From NCBI RefSeq assembly GCF_000092845.1, contig NC_014150.1:1822919-1886918 (forward strand): DNA of 64,000 nucleotides. The letters are read 5' to 3'. The translations under genes were made by a program, and so were the position numbers. Shown here piece by piece: positions 8,360 through 16,992 of this stretch. Within the stretch, counting starts at the first letter, position 1, and each line of letters starts with the position of its first letter. Under the pieces are notes generated by a model that was not told the DNA's origin, did no database searches, and saw only the letters and a program-made list of their open reading frames with translations. The DNA is from Brachyspira murdochii DSM 12563 (GTDB taxonomy: Bacteria > Spirochaetota > Brachyspiria > Brachyspirales > Brachyspiraceae).

Positions 8360-9538
8360 TTAATCTTTTATCTTTAATAAATTAATAGAGTATAAAAATG
8401 GTATATTTTTCTTAACCTTTACAATATAAAGAATTGATGATACCAATATACTTGCTAAAGCAATAGCCAAAGATAAATCACTAGTAATAAATGCTATCTT
8501 ATACAATACTAATAAACATAGCGGTATATATATTCCTCCTGATAATGCTGTAATAAAGAAAAATAAAAAGAATATAAATACAGGGTTCTGCATTACATTA
8601 TTATTAAGTATATATTCTATTGACATATATCTTGTAAATGTTTCAAGGTATAGATATATCATAGAAATACAAGATAATATAAAAAATGCTATAGCATACA
8701 TTTTCTCTCTTTTTACCAAAAAACCTGCTATAAAGAATGCTATTAAAATGACTGAGAAAATATAGCTGTCTAAAAACATAAAGCAGCCTGCTATAATTAA
8801 TTCGGCAAGTATAATAAATATCATCAATCTAAAATTCTTTTTAATAGAACTAAATCCGAAAAAAGTATACATTACTATCTTTGACTTTGCATTTCTGTAT
8901 TCATCATATATATGTCTGAAATAACTTATTAAGATTAAAGCTATTGATACAAGAAAAAGACTTGGGAAGAGTGTTACAGTCATTATAATTGAACTTTTAG
9001 CATTTAAATTTTCTATATCTCCGTTTATTAATTTTGAAGATATGCCTCCTGTTTTGTCTTTTGCAACATTAACATAAGCATATTCCTCATATGATATATT
9101 AGTGTTTCCAGTAGATCCCACATAGAGTATATGCATAAGTACTACTCCGCTTCCTTGCTCTTTTAAATTAAGCTTAACCTTTGCTGTTCCATTTTCATCG
9201 GTTGGAACGATGTATATATCAGAAGTATTTATAATAGAAGTATTAGTATTACTATTATCATCTTCTAAATCTTTTAATAATATCTCTTCATTATTAGCAG
9301 GTATTTCAAAATCAAATACATCAGGTTTAAGAGAAATAAATCTTACTAGTCTGTTTACAAGAGGAAGTCCTCTTCTTTCTATCATTATGGACACTTCATT
9401 AGAAGAATTTGTATCGGATATATTAAAATATTTTTCTTTTTCGTATATAAATGTGTATTCCGAAGTTTTATTTGTATTTTCTTGTGCATATACTATATTG
9501 AATGCTAAAATAAGAAAGATGATAAAGTATCTATGCAT
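8360..9538 (-). CDS. membrane protein with signal peptide and extracytoplasmic beta-rich domain
   Basis: 392 residues. An N-terminal signal peptide (ending near VYAQ) leads into about 150 residues that look like a beta-sandwich outside the membrane (EVSIMIERRGLPLVNRLVRFISL, later DENGTAKVKLNLKEQGSGVVLMHI, an Ig-like pattern). The C-terminal half, from about residue 185, holds roughly seven hydrophobic helices. GGGAG precedes the ATG. I do not recognise the family. It is cotranscribed with the small helical gene downstream. Confidence 0.7.
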   Translation of the reverse strand: MHRYFIIFLILAFNIVYAQENTNKTSEYTFIYEKEKYFNISDTNSSNEVSIMIERRGLPLVNRLVRFISLKPDVFDFEIPANNEEILLKDLEDDNSNTNTSIINTSDIYIVPTDENGTAKVKLNLKEQGSGVVLMHILYVGSTGNTNISYEEYAYVNVAKDKTGGISSKLINGDIENLNAKSSIIMTVTLFPSLFLVSIALILISYFRHIYDEYRNAKSKIVMYTFFGFSSIKKNFRLMIFIILAELIIAGCFMFLDSYIFSVILIAFFIAGFLVKREKMYAIAFFILSCISMIYLYLETFTRYMSIEYILNNNVMQNPVFIFFLFFFITALSGGIYIPLCLLVLYKIAFITSDLSLAIALASILVSSILYIVKVKKNIPFLYSINLLKIKD

Positions 9539-9716
9539 TAAAAAATATCTCCCGATTAAAGAATGAAATGTATTATCTGTATAATAATTATCGAAACAAA
9601 TTAATAAAATTAAATAATATAATTTACTATATATTATTTAACCTTATTAATTTTTAATGATACGAAAAAAAGTTTTATTAACAATAATAATAACATGATA
9701 AAAAGCGAATAAGTAA

Positions 9717-9754
9717 AAAAAGAACACCATCTTTTTTAAGATAAGTGTTCTTTT
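9717..9754 (-). terminator. terminator after groES
   Basis: AAAAGAACAC and GTGTTCTTTT pair, with a further inner AAGATA/CATCTT match, and a T run follows on the minus strand. It lies 31 bases beyond the groES stop. Confidence 0.75.
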
Positions 9755-9784
9755 ATTTAGTTATCGTTCTTATATAGCTATTAA

Positions 9785-10051
9785 TTATTTTATAAGAGCA
9801 ACTATCTCTTCATTCTTTACTATTAAATATTCAGTATCGCCTTCTTTTATTTGAATGCCTGCATATTTATCATATATAACGATGTCGCCTTTTTTTACTT
9901 TGATATCTTCGCTGTCGCCTATTTCTACAACTTCAGCTTTTTGAGTTTTTTCTTTAGCTGTATCTGGAAGAAGTATTCCGCTTGAAGTTTTTTCTTCTTG
10001 TTCTAATACTTTTAAAAGCACTCTGTCTGCTAATGGTTTAATAGATGGCAT
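9785..10051 (-). CDS. groES: co-chaperonin GroES (Hsp10)
   Basis: 88 residues. GroES caps the GroEL barrel during ATP-driven folding. Typical features are IKPLADRVLLKVLEQEEKTSSGILLPDTAKEK with the mobile loop near residues 20-30, then GDIVIYDKYAGIQIKEGDTEYLIVKNEEIVALI. AAGGAGAAAGG precedes the ATG. groEL is not adjacent: a terminator closes the transcript right after groES, so the chaperonin genes are split. The promoter at 10114-10142 shows no CIRCE palindrome. Confidence 0.95.
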   Translation of the reverse strand: MPSIKPLADRVLLKVLEQEEKTSSGILLPDTAKEKTQKAEVVEIGDSEDIKVKKGDIVIYDKYAGIQIKEGDTEYLIVKNEEIVALIK

Positions 10052-10113
10052 ATTCCTTTCTCCTTATTAATTGTATTTATTTCAATAAAATTTTTCTTAA
10101 ATAATTTTCTGAT

Positions 10114-10142
10114 ATTCTATAACAAAAATCATTAAAAGTCAA
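10114..10142 (-). promoter_or_regulatory. promoter of groES
   Basis: On the minus strand TTGACT (10142-10137), 17 bases, TAGAAT (10119-10114). It is a housekeeping-type promoter; I find no CIRCE element (TTAGCACTC with GAGTGCTAA) between it and groES. Confidence 0.65.
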
Positions 10143-10149
10143 TAATATA

Positions 10150-10662
10150 TTAATACTCTATCAATACATGCACTGGATATTTGGATATCTCTTTTCTTCC
10201 GTTTAATTCTTTTAATTCTATTAAAAAGGAAGAACCTACTACAATACCGCCGAGTTTTTCTGCCATTTTTATCATAGCAAGTGCAGTACCGCCTGTCGCT
10301 ATTAAATCATCTACTATTAAAACTCTTTCCCCTTTTTTAATAGCATCTTCATGCATAAATAAAGTATCTGTACCGTATTCTAGGGCATATTCTTCAGATA
10401 TTGTTTTGTAAGGAAGTTTGCCTTTTTTTCTTACCGGTATAAAGCCTGTATTCATTTTATAGGCTAATGCTGAACCTATTAAAAAACCTCTGCTTTCTGC
10501 TCCTATTATATAGTCTATTTTTTCGTTTTCTACTTGTTCCGCCATTTTGTCTATTGCGTATTTAAAAGCATCTTTGTTTTGAAGTAAAGTTGTGATATCT
10601 CTAAAGAGTATGCCTGCTTTAGGATAGTCTTGAATATTTCTTATATAGTTTTTTAATTCCAT
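10150..10662 (-). CDS. apt: adenine phosphoribosyltransferase
   Basis: 170 residues, full length. The enzyme salvages adenine with PRPP to make AMP in the cytosol. The PRPP-binding motif VLIVDDLIATGGT (residues 114-126) is intact, as are the N-terminal IRNIQDYPKAGILFRDITTLL and the GAESRGF loop. GAGG precedes the ATG. It lies upstream of groES on the same strand but groES has its own promoter in the gap. Confidence 0.95.
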   Translation of the reverse strand: MELKNYIRNIQDYPKAGILFRDITTLLQNKDAFKYAIDKMAEQVENEKIDYIIGAESRGFLIGSALAYKMNTGFIPVRKKGKLPYKTISEEYALEYGTDTLFMHEDAIKKGERVLIVDDLIATGGTALAMIKMAEKLGGIVVGSSFLIELKELNGRKEISKYPVHVLIEY

Positions 10663-10754
10663 ATAATACCTCGTTATAATAAATATTATGTAAACAACAC
10701 AATCTATGATTATAATACTTTTATAAAAAAAAGCAATTAAAAACTAAAATATGT

Positions 10755-12137
10755 TTAAATATTATGCTCTGCAGCAGAATGCGATGCAATATTCGCTCCT
10801 TTCTTCCATTTGTTAGAGAAATAATATATCAAACTAAAGCTCATACTAAAGAAATTACTTATTGCCATAGCAGTCCATATACCCCATAATTCCATCTTTG
10901 GAGATATCATATAGGCTAATGGTACTCTTATTATAATATGTGCAAAAAAAGCAAACAGCATAAGCATAAAAGTTTTACCTGCTCCGTTAATGACACCGTT
11001 AGAAGAAAACATAACAGCCAGCATTATTATAGAAGGCATTACTACATATATATAGCTTTTTGTATATTTTAAAACACTCATATCATCTGTAAACATTCGT
11101 ACAATGATTTCTGGAAATAGCACAGAAAAAAGTGCCATAAAAGCTGATATTCCTACAGAAAGTTTGATTCCAGCCTTATATATTTCTTTAACTCTCTCCA
11201 TTTTACCTGCTCCAATATTCTGTGCTGTCATAGTAGCTATACCAGCAGATAATGCTAGAAGCGGTAAAAAAGATAATGAGTCTACTCTCATAGATACAGC
11301 AACCGAAGCAGAAGCCAATTCTCCATATGTATTTATAAGCCTGTTTAATAATAGCCAGCTTACAGATACTATGAGCTGCATAGCGGCAAATGGAAGACCT
11401 ATTTTAAACATGAGTTTTGTAATATTAAAATCAAATACCAAATTAAAAGGATTAGCCTTTACAATACTGTTTTTAATTTTTAAATATATCATACTCACAG
11501 CCACAGAAACAAACTGAGAAAAAGCGGTTGCATAGGCAGCTCCGTTTAATCCCATAGCTGGAATTGGTCCTAGTCCTTTTATCATAATAGGGTCTAGTAT
11601 CAAATTGAGTACAGAAGCTATAGCCAAAAATATTAATGGTCTTACAGTATCTCCCGTTCCTCTAAGTAAAGCAGATACTAAAAAATAATAAAACATAAAA
11701 GGAAAACCTATCATACTTATTCTAAAGTAGCTTACAGAATATTCCATAATGCTGTCTGCCGTATTTAAAAATCTCATCATCGCAGGGGCAAATATATATC
11801 CTATAATTGCTAAGCTCAAAGAAGTTATCAAACTAATTGTAGTTGCAACTTTAGAAACATATACTACAGAATCCTCATCATTAGCTCCAAAATACTGACC
11901 TATCAATACATTAGCAGCTACAGTTACTCCAGATGCTATAGCCAAAAGTATTAATATAATAGGAAAACTCACAGCAATAGCTCCAAGTCCTTTAGGTCCT
12001 ACCATCTGACCAATCCATATTGTATCTACTATATTGTATGCTATATTTAATAGATTGCCCAGTATCATCGGTATAACAAGCTTTATTAATCCTTTATTAA
12101 CATTACCTTCTGTAAGCTCATGCATTTTGTTATTCAT
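10755..12137 (-). CDS. MATE family efflux transporter
   Basis: 460 residues with about twelve hydrophobic helices in two similar halves, the normal size for MATE (NorM/DinF-like) exporters that expel drugs or cations using a sodium or proton gradient. The N-terminal GLIKLVIPMILGNLLNIAYNIVDTIWIGQMVG is a typical MATE first helix, and the second half starts similarly near MFKIGLPFAAMQLIVSVSWLLLNRLI. AGAGGT precedes the ATG. The substrate cannot be read from sequence. It is divergent from the Rrf2 regulator gene about 340 bases away; the gap holds the regulator's promoter and otherwise nothing I recognise. Confidence 0.92.
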   Translation of the reverse strand: MNNKMHELTEGNVNKGLIKLVIPMILGNLLNIAYNIVDTIWIGQMVGPKGLGAIAVSFPIILILLAIASGVTVAANVLIGQYFGANDEDSVVYVSKVATTISLITSLSLAIIGYIFAPAMMRFLNTADSIMEYSVSYFRISMIGFPFMFYYFLVSALLRGTGDTVRPLIFLAIASVLNLILDPIMIKGLGPIPAMGLNGAAYATAFSQFVSVAVSMIYLKIKNSIVKANPFNLVFDFNITKLMFKIGLPFAAMQLIVSVSWLLLNRLINTYGELASASVAVSMRVDSLSFLPLLALSAGIATMTAQNIGAGKMERVKEIYKAGIKLSVGISAFMALFSVLFPEIIVRMFTDDMSVLKYTKSYIYVVMPSIIMLAVMFSSNGVINGAGKTFMLMLFAFFAHIIIRVPLAYMISPKMELWGIWTAMAISNFFSMSFSLIYYFSNKWKKGANIASHSAAEHNI

Positions 12138-12414
12138 TATAAAATACCTCTAATTTTGTAATAATTTGTATAAAAAGTAAAATTTCAAGACACAAGGAAA
12201 AATCTTATATGCATAAAAAAATAAAGTCAATAGGCTTTTTTATTGAAATATGATATTTTTTATTTTAGTATTAAAAAAGGAGCTTAGCTTTTAATTTAAG
12301 TTAAACTACTTCTGCCATTTATTGATAACAATTTTAAGATTAAATATATATCACATTTTAATGACAAAAACTGCCGTAAAAAATAAAAATTGAAAAAATA
12401 TTTTTTAATCACTA

Positions 12415-12448
12415 TTGACAGAAAACTAATTTGGTATTATAGTACCAA
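12415..12448 (+). promoter_or_regulatory. promoter with palindromic operator for the Rrf2-hcp operon
   Basis: TTGACA (12415-12420) is followed by the palindrome TTGGTA-N6-TACCAA (12431-12448), which covers the -10 area (TATTAT 12435-12440 or TATAGT 12439-12444). A dimeric repressor bound here would block RNA polymerase. The product of the next gene, an Rrf2 protein, is the obvious candidate. Confidence 0.65.
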
Positions 12449-12479
12449 TACACTGAATTGCTAATGGCAGGAATAAAAA

Positions 12480-12929
12480 ATGATCCCAATATCTGAAGCT
12501 TCAGCTATAGCTCTTCACTCTGCAGTGTATATATCTATTAAAGAGTTTGCATCTCTTAAAGATATAGCAGAAAGATTTGATGTTTCGTCCAATCATTTAT
12601 CTAAAGTTCTTCAGGCACTTGTAAAGGCTGGGTATCTTACTTCATCTAAAGGACCAGCAGGCGGATTTAAAATTGCTGAGGGTAAAGAAAATACTTCTTT
12701 TTTGGAGATATACGAAACTATAGAGGGTAAAAATTGGCAGAGAAGCTGTTTGTTTCATTCTAAATGCGATAAGTACTGTTCAAACTGTATAATGGGTGAT
12801 TTAGTTAATGATATAAACAGAAAGTTCAAAAACTATATGGAAAGCCATACAATCAAAGATCATTATTTATTAGATAAGGATTTCAAGATAAATAAAACAG
12901 ATGATAAAAAATCAAAACAAAAAAGATAA
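12480..12929 (+). CDS. Rrf2 family transcriptional regulator, probably Fe-S or redox sensing
   Basis: 149 residues. The N-terminal winged helix (ASLKDIAERFDVSSNHLSKVLQALVKAGYL, then the wing GPAGGFKIA) is classic Rrf2. Four cysteines at 90, 96, 100 and 103 (SCLFHSKCDKYCSNC) sit where IscR/NsrR-type proteins bind an Fe-S cluster. The gene is followed after 12 bases by hcp, and an operator-like palindrome overlaps its promoter, so it probably represses itself and hcp until it senses nitrosative or oxidative stress. That signal is inferred from the neighbour, not shown by the sequence. The start ATG lacks a strong ribosome-binding site (AGGAATAAAAA upstream). Confidence 0.88.
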   Translation: MIPISEASAIALHSAVYISIKEFASLKDIAERFDVSSNHLSKVLQALVKAGYLTSSKGPAGGFKIAEGKENTSFLEIYETIEGKNWQRSCLFHSKCDKYCSNCIMGDLVNDINRKFKNYMESHTIKDHYLLDKDFKINKTDDKKSKQKR

Positions 12930-12941
12930 ATGGAGGATTAA

Positions 12942-14591
12942 ATGGATAATAAAATGTTTTGTTATCAATGTCAGGAAACAATGAATAATACTGGCTGTGT
13001 TACTTCTGGAGTATGCGGTAAAAAACCAGATTTAGCCTATTTAGAAGACTTACTAGTTCATGTAACTAAAGGGCTTTCTAATATAACAACTGCTATAAGA
13101 AAAGAGGGCGGTAAAGTAGATAAAAAAGTTAATCATGATGTAACATTCAATTTATTTACTACTATAACAAATGCCAACTTTGATAAAGAAGTTTTTTATA
13201 AGAGAATAGAATACACTGCAAAACTTTGCAATGAATTAGCAAATCAGGTAAAAGACAAATCACTTATACTTGAAGAATCTCTATGGACTCCTAAAAGCAA
13301 AGAGGATATGGACGCTAAATCAAAAACAGTAGGCGTATTAGAAGAGAAAAACGAAGATATAAGAAGCCTTAAAGAAACAGTTATATACGGAGTTAAGGGA
13401 TTAAGTGCTTATATGAGACATGCTAATATGCTTGATTATGAGAATGAAGAGGTTGATGCTTTTATACAGAGAGCTTTAAATGAAACATTAAGAAATGATA
13501 TAAATGCCGATGAACTTTTATCTTTGGTGCTTGAAACAGGTAAAAACGGTGTTGATGGAATGGCACTTCTTGATAAGGCTAATACTTCTACTTACGGTAA
13601 CCCAGAAATTACAAAAGTTAATATAGGTGTAGGAAAAAATCCGGGAATATTAGTATCTGGTCATGATTTAAAGGACATAGAAATATTATTAAAACAAACA
13701 GAAGGCACAGGAGTAGATGTATATACTCACTCTGAAATGCTTCCTGCTCACTACTACCCAGAATTAAAAAAATATAAACACTTTGTAGGCAATTACGGCG
13801 GAGCTTGGTGGGATCAAAGAAAAGATTTTGAAAGTTTTAACGGACCTATTTTAATGACTACAAACTGCATAGTAACTCCTTTAGCAAGTTATAAAGACAG
13901 AGTATACACAACAGGAGCCGCAGGTTTTGAAGGCTTAAAACATATAGAAAGCCATACTGGTAAAGAAAGCGATAAAGATTTTACTCCTATAATAGAGCAT
14001 GCCAAAAAATGCGAAGCTCCTAAAGAAATAGAAAGCGGTTTTATAGTTGGAGGATTTGCTCATAATCAGGTATTATCTCTTAAAGACAAAATTGCTGAAG
14101 CTGTAAAATCCGGAGCTATAAAAAGATTTATTGTAATGGGCGGATGCGATGGAAGACATAAAGAGAGAGAATATTATACTGAGTTTGCAAAAAAACTTCC
14201 TAAAGATACTGTAATATTAACTGCAGGCTGTGCTAAATACAGATACAATAAATTAGATTTAGGAGATATTAACGGTATCCCTAGAGTGTTAGATGCAGGA
14301 CAATGTAATGACTCATACTCATTAGCTGTTATTGCTTTGGGACTTAAAGATTTATTCGGTTTAGATGATGTTAATGACTTGCCTATAGTTTATAATATAG
14401 CTTGGTATGAACAGAAGGCTGTTATAGTTTTACTTTCATTATTATATTTGGGGGTAAAAAATATACATTTAGGACCAACAATTCCGGGATTCTTATCACC
14501 TAATGTGGTTAATATATTAGTTTCAAAATTCGGAATTGGAGGAATAGGAAGTGTTGATGAAGATTTGAAAAAATTCAATTTAACAGCATAA
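12942..14591 (+). CDS. hcp: hybrid cluster protein / hydroxylamine reductase
   Basis: 549 residues. Hcp carries a 4Fe-4S (or 2Fe-2S) cluster and the hybrid Fe-S-O cluster and reduces hydroxylamine or, as more recent work indicates, nitric oxide. The N-terminal Cys7-x2-Cys10-x8-Cys19-x5-Cys25 pattern is that of the anaerobe-type enzymes. Later segments expected for the hybrid cluster are present ([50 protein letters not shown]). AGGAGG-like TGGAGG precedes the ATG. Cotranscribed with the Rrf2 regulator and ended by a strong terminator, it forms a self-contained nitrosative-stress module. Confidence 0.95.
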   Translation: MDNKMFCYQCQETMNNTGCVTSGVCGKKPDLAYLEDLLVHVTKGLSNITTAIRKEGGKVDKKVNHDVTFNLFTTITNANFDKEVFYKRIEYTAKLCNELANQVKDKSLILEESLWTPKSKEDMDAKSKTVGVLEEKNEDIRSLKETVIYGVKGLSAYMRHANMLDYENEEVDAFIQRALNETLRNDINADELLSLVLETGKNGVDGMALLDKANTSTYGNPEITKVNIGVGKNPGILVSGHDLKDIEILLKQTEGTGVDVYTHSEMLPAHYYPELKKYKHFVGNYGGAWWDQRKDFESFNGPILMTTNCIVTPLASYKDRVYTTGAAGFEGLKHIESHTGKESDKDFTPIIEHAKKCEAPKEIESGFIVGGFAHNQVLSLKDKIAEAVKSGAIKRFIVMGGCDGRHKEREYYTEFAKKLPKDTVILTAGCAKYRYNKLDLGDINGIPRVLDAGQCNDSYSLAVIALGLKDLFGLDDVNDLPIVYNIAWYEQKAVIVLLSLLYLGVKNIHLGPTIPGFLSPNVVNILVSKFGIGGIGSVDEDLKKFNLTA

Positions 14592-14608
14592 AACTCCAAC
14601 GATAATGG

Positions 14609-14643
14609 AAAGGGCTTAACTTTTATAAGTTAGGCTCTTTTTA
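14609..14643 (+). terminator. terminator after hcp
   Basis: AAAGGGCTTAACTT pairs with AAGTTAGGCTCTTT (G-U pairs allowed), then a T run. Confidence 0.8.
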
Positions 14644-14734
14644 TTATAGAAGTATTTATAGATTAATTAAGCTATAAGTGTTTTTAGAAAAGTTGATTAA
14701 ATGATTGTATATAATACATATCAGAAATTTATTT

Positions 14735-14851
14735 TCATTCCCGCCCTTCAAATTTTTTGATACTATTTTGTTATTTCTGTATAGTTTTTATTTTTTAGCT
14801 TTAACTGTTATTCTGGCTGCCCACCCAAGTGCTTTTTAAATTTGTAATTCT
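14735..14851 (-). repeat. dispersed intergenic repeat, partial copy C
   Basis: Read on the minus strand it starts GCACTTGGGTGGGCAGCC and continues with AATAACAGTTAAAGC, AAAACTATACAGAAATAAC and AGTATCAAAAAATTTGAAGG, nearly identical to the first third of copy B at 14852-15183. It lacks the rest. It lies head-to-tail with copy B, so the element has partly duplicated in tandem. Confidence 0.75.
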
Positions 14852-15183
14852 CTTCAACGCACGTATAATGAAATTTTATATATAAGATAAATCAGTATTT
14901 TAAATTAATTTATATTAAAAAAATGCGTTCTGCGTGCGTTTAGGAAAGTGCAAATTTAAATAACGCTTTGGGCGGGTGCACTTTATAAACTGAAGACCTA
15001 CAAATTTAATCAAACTAATATAAAAAACAAAGCTTTAAAATCTAAAAGGGCGGGGATTAAAATAAAATTTTGCAAATTATTTTAACTCCTACCATTTAAA
15101 TTTTTTGATACTATTTTGTTATTTCTGTATAGTTTTTATATTTTGCTTTAACTGTTATTCTGGCTGCCCACTCAATCGTTTTT
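14852..15183 (-). repeat. dispersed intergenic repeat, copy B
   Basis: This is the fullest copy, inverted relative to copy A at 7136-7462. On the minus strand it runs from TGAGTGGGCAGCC through AATCCCCGCCCTTTTAGA, ACCCGCCCAAAGCG, TTTAAATTTGCACTTTCC and AACGCACGCAG to ACGTGCGTTGAAG. GC-rich islands in otherwise AT-rich DNA and internal complementarity suggest a foldable element. It ends 11 bases short of the SNase gene's stop codon. Confidence 0.75.
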
Positions 15184-15194
15184 TTTAATTAATA

Positions 15195-16118
15195 TTATCT
15201 GTTTTCAGCTCTAAACCTAGCGGGATCTGTAAAAGGACGCCTTCCTTGAAATTTTGATAAATAAACTATGTTGCTTGCTATATTGACAAATCCGTTATCT
15301 CCATACTTCATTATAGTTTCTTTTGCCTGCTTATCTTTCATCATATAATATGCTAAAGGTACATCATCTATAAATAAATGGCATAATATACGATCGAAAA
15401 TATCATAAGAAGATACAAGCATACTTACATTTGAAGCATTATTAATTTTTTCTATTACATAGTTTTTTACATTAGTTCCATAATTCTGCTTGAGTTCTGG
15501 GGCATCAACTCCTATAAATCTGTAATAATTATTTTTGTATTTTATGGTGTCGCCGTCTGATACTTTTATAAAATCTTTATTTAAAGAAACTAAATATTTG
15601 TAGTTAATATTATTGGTGTCTATCTCTCTAAAATCTTTGTTTGTTATAGATAGAAAGAGCTTTGTATTATTACTGTCTTTAAGAGTTAAATATTCTTCAT
15701 TATTTATATTATCTATATTTAATACAACCCTGCAGTATTTTATATTAAGAACTTTTAATTTATTAATAATGCTGTCATCAGAAGCATAAAACATAATCTT
15801 ATCTTTAAAAAATAATGAGTAAATAAAAAGCCTTAAAAAACCAATATATTTTATACTTGGAAAATGACCGCTTATATATTTTTTATCCTGATTAGTTAGA
15901 GCATTATAAACATATACTTTATCACGGTTTTTTATATAGTCATAAATAATAGAAGTTTTATTATTTTCTATCATACTTATTAAAGATTTGCTGTCTATGA
16001 ATAAATCTCTTGTTTCTTTAAAGTTTAGCAATTGTATAAGAAAATAAAAGATTATAATAAAAGAACAAATAAAAACTATTATTATAATCTTTTCATTTTT
16101 TTTATTAAAAGTTCGCAT
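15195..16118 (-). CDS. membrane-anchored protein with C-terminal SNase-like nuclease domain
   Basis: 307 residues. One N-terminal transmembrane helix (residues 9-31) precedes about 140 residues of unknown type, then a staphylococcal-nuclease-like domain from about residue 175. The SNase catalytic set is present: VSDGDT (188-191), YRFIGVDAPE with Arg200, Asp205 and Glu208, and DRILCHLFI with Arg243. This predicts a calcium-dependent DNA/RNA nuclease facing outward. The start overlaps the end of thiE by 37 bases; GAGGA lies 12 bases before the ATG. The N-terminal domain (around YISGHFPSIKYIGF) may be specific to these bacteria. Whether it feeds on nucleic acids or defends is not visible. Confidence 0.82.
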   Translation of the reverse strand: MRTFNKKNEKIIIIVFICSFIIIFYFLIQLLNFKETRDLFIDSKSLISMIENNKTSIIYDYIKNRDKVYVYNALTNQDKKYISGHFPSIKYIGFLRLFIYSLFFKDKIMFYASDDSIINKLKVLNIKYCRVVLNIDNINNEEYLTLKDSNNTKLFLSITNKDFREIDTNNINYKYLVSLNKDFIKVSDGDTIKYKNNYYRFIGVDAPELKQNYGTNVKNYVIEKINNASNVSMLVSSYDIFDRILCHLFIDDVPLAYYMMKDKQAKETIMKYGDNGFVNIASNIVYLSKFQGRRPFTDPARFRAENR

Positions 16119-16786
16119 TTAGCTTTTATATCCTCAGAAGACACTATTTCGGTGAGCATACATAAACTCATAGCCTTATGTTCTATAAGAATATCCATGT
16201 TATTTAACTTTATACCGCCAATGCATACAAAAGGAATATCAATATTTTTTACTACATAATCAAGATAATCAATACCGGTTGCAGTATTAGCATCAGGCTT
16301 TGTCTGAGTAGAAAATATAGGACCTATTCCTATATAGTTGCAAGAAGTATTAACGGCACTTAAAGCCTCATTCTTATTCGTAGTAGAAAGTCCTATAATA
16401 AGGTCATCGCCTACAACTTTTCTTACAGCCTCAATAGGCATGTCTTTCTGCCCTATATGCACCCCATCAGCTTCAACTGCTAAAGCTAAATCAGCGTAAT
16501 CATCTATCAAAAATAATGCTTCATATTTATTTGTAAGCTCTCTAATCTCTAAACATTCATTATATTTTTCACGCATATATTTATTGGGATTATCCTTTTC
16601 TCTGTACTGAATAATTTTTATACCTGCTTCAAGCATTGATTTTACTACTTCTATATTACTTCGTCCGTTGGAAAAATCTTCAGCAGTAACACAGTATATA
16701 GAACTATTAAAATATTTTTGTTTGAGAAACTCTCTCTTATCTTTTTTATTTTTTATTGTCTTGAAATATTTCATAAAACTAATCAT
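16082..16786 (-). CDS. thiE: thiamine phosphate synthase
   Basis: About 234 residues from the ATG at 16786, chosen for its GGAG seven bases upstream; a start 26 codons earlier has no such site. ThiE joins HMP-pyrophosphate and thiazole phosphate to thiamine phosphate. The TIM-barrel motifs are clear: IYCVTAE, IIQYREKDN, LFLIDDYADLALAVEADGVHIGQKD, YIGIGPIFSTQTK and IPFVCIGGI. No other thi genes are nearby, so the cell may salvage the precursors. The 3' end overlaps the SNase gene. Confidence 0.92.
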   Translation of the reverse strand: MISFMKYFKTIKNKKDKREFLKQKYFNSSIYCVTAEDFSNGRSNIEVVKSMLEAGIKIIQYREKDNPNKYMREKYNECLEIRELTNKYEALFLIDDYADLALAVEADGVHIGQKDMPIEAVRKVVGDDLIIGLSTTNKNEALSAVNTSCNYIGIGPIFSTQTKPDANTATGIDYLDYVVKNIDIPFVCIGGIKLNNMDILIEHKAMSLCMLTEIVSSEDIKAKCELLIKKMKRL

Positions 16787-16992
16787 TAATGATCTCCGAT
16801 ATTTAGGCATTGATTTTATTAATTGGTATACAAATATTTTATTATAATGTATGTATTTTTTCAATAAAAAATTAAAATGTTAAAAAACGCTTTTGTAAAT
16901 AAATTTTAACTCTTTGTATTTTAATCTATATGTCTATATTAATTTACTTTTCTGTCAATACAATTTTATAAATTATTTTTTATATTCTGCAG

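Noticed and set aside
14890-14950. Alternating ACGCACG and CGTGCGT as CRISPR repeats
   Set aside because: They occur once per dispersed repeat copy as an inverted pair, not as regularly spaced direct repeats.
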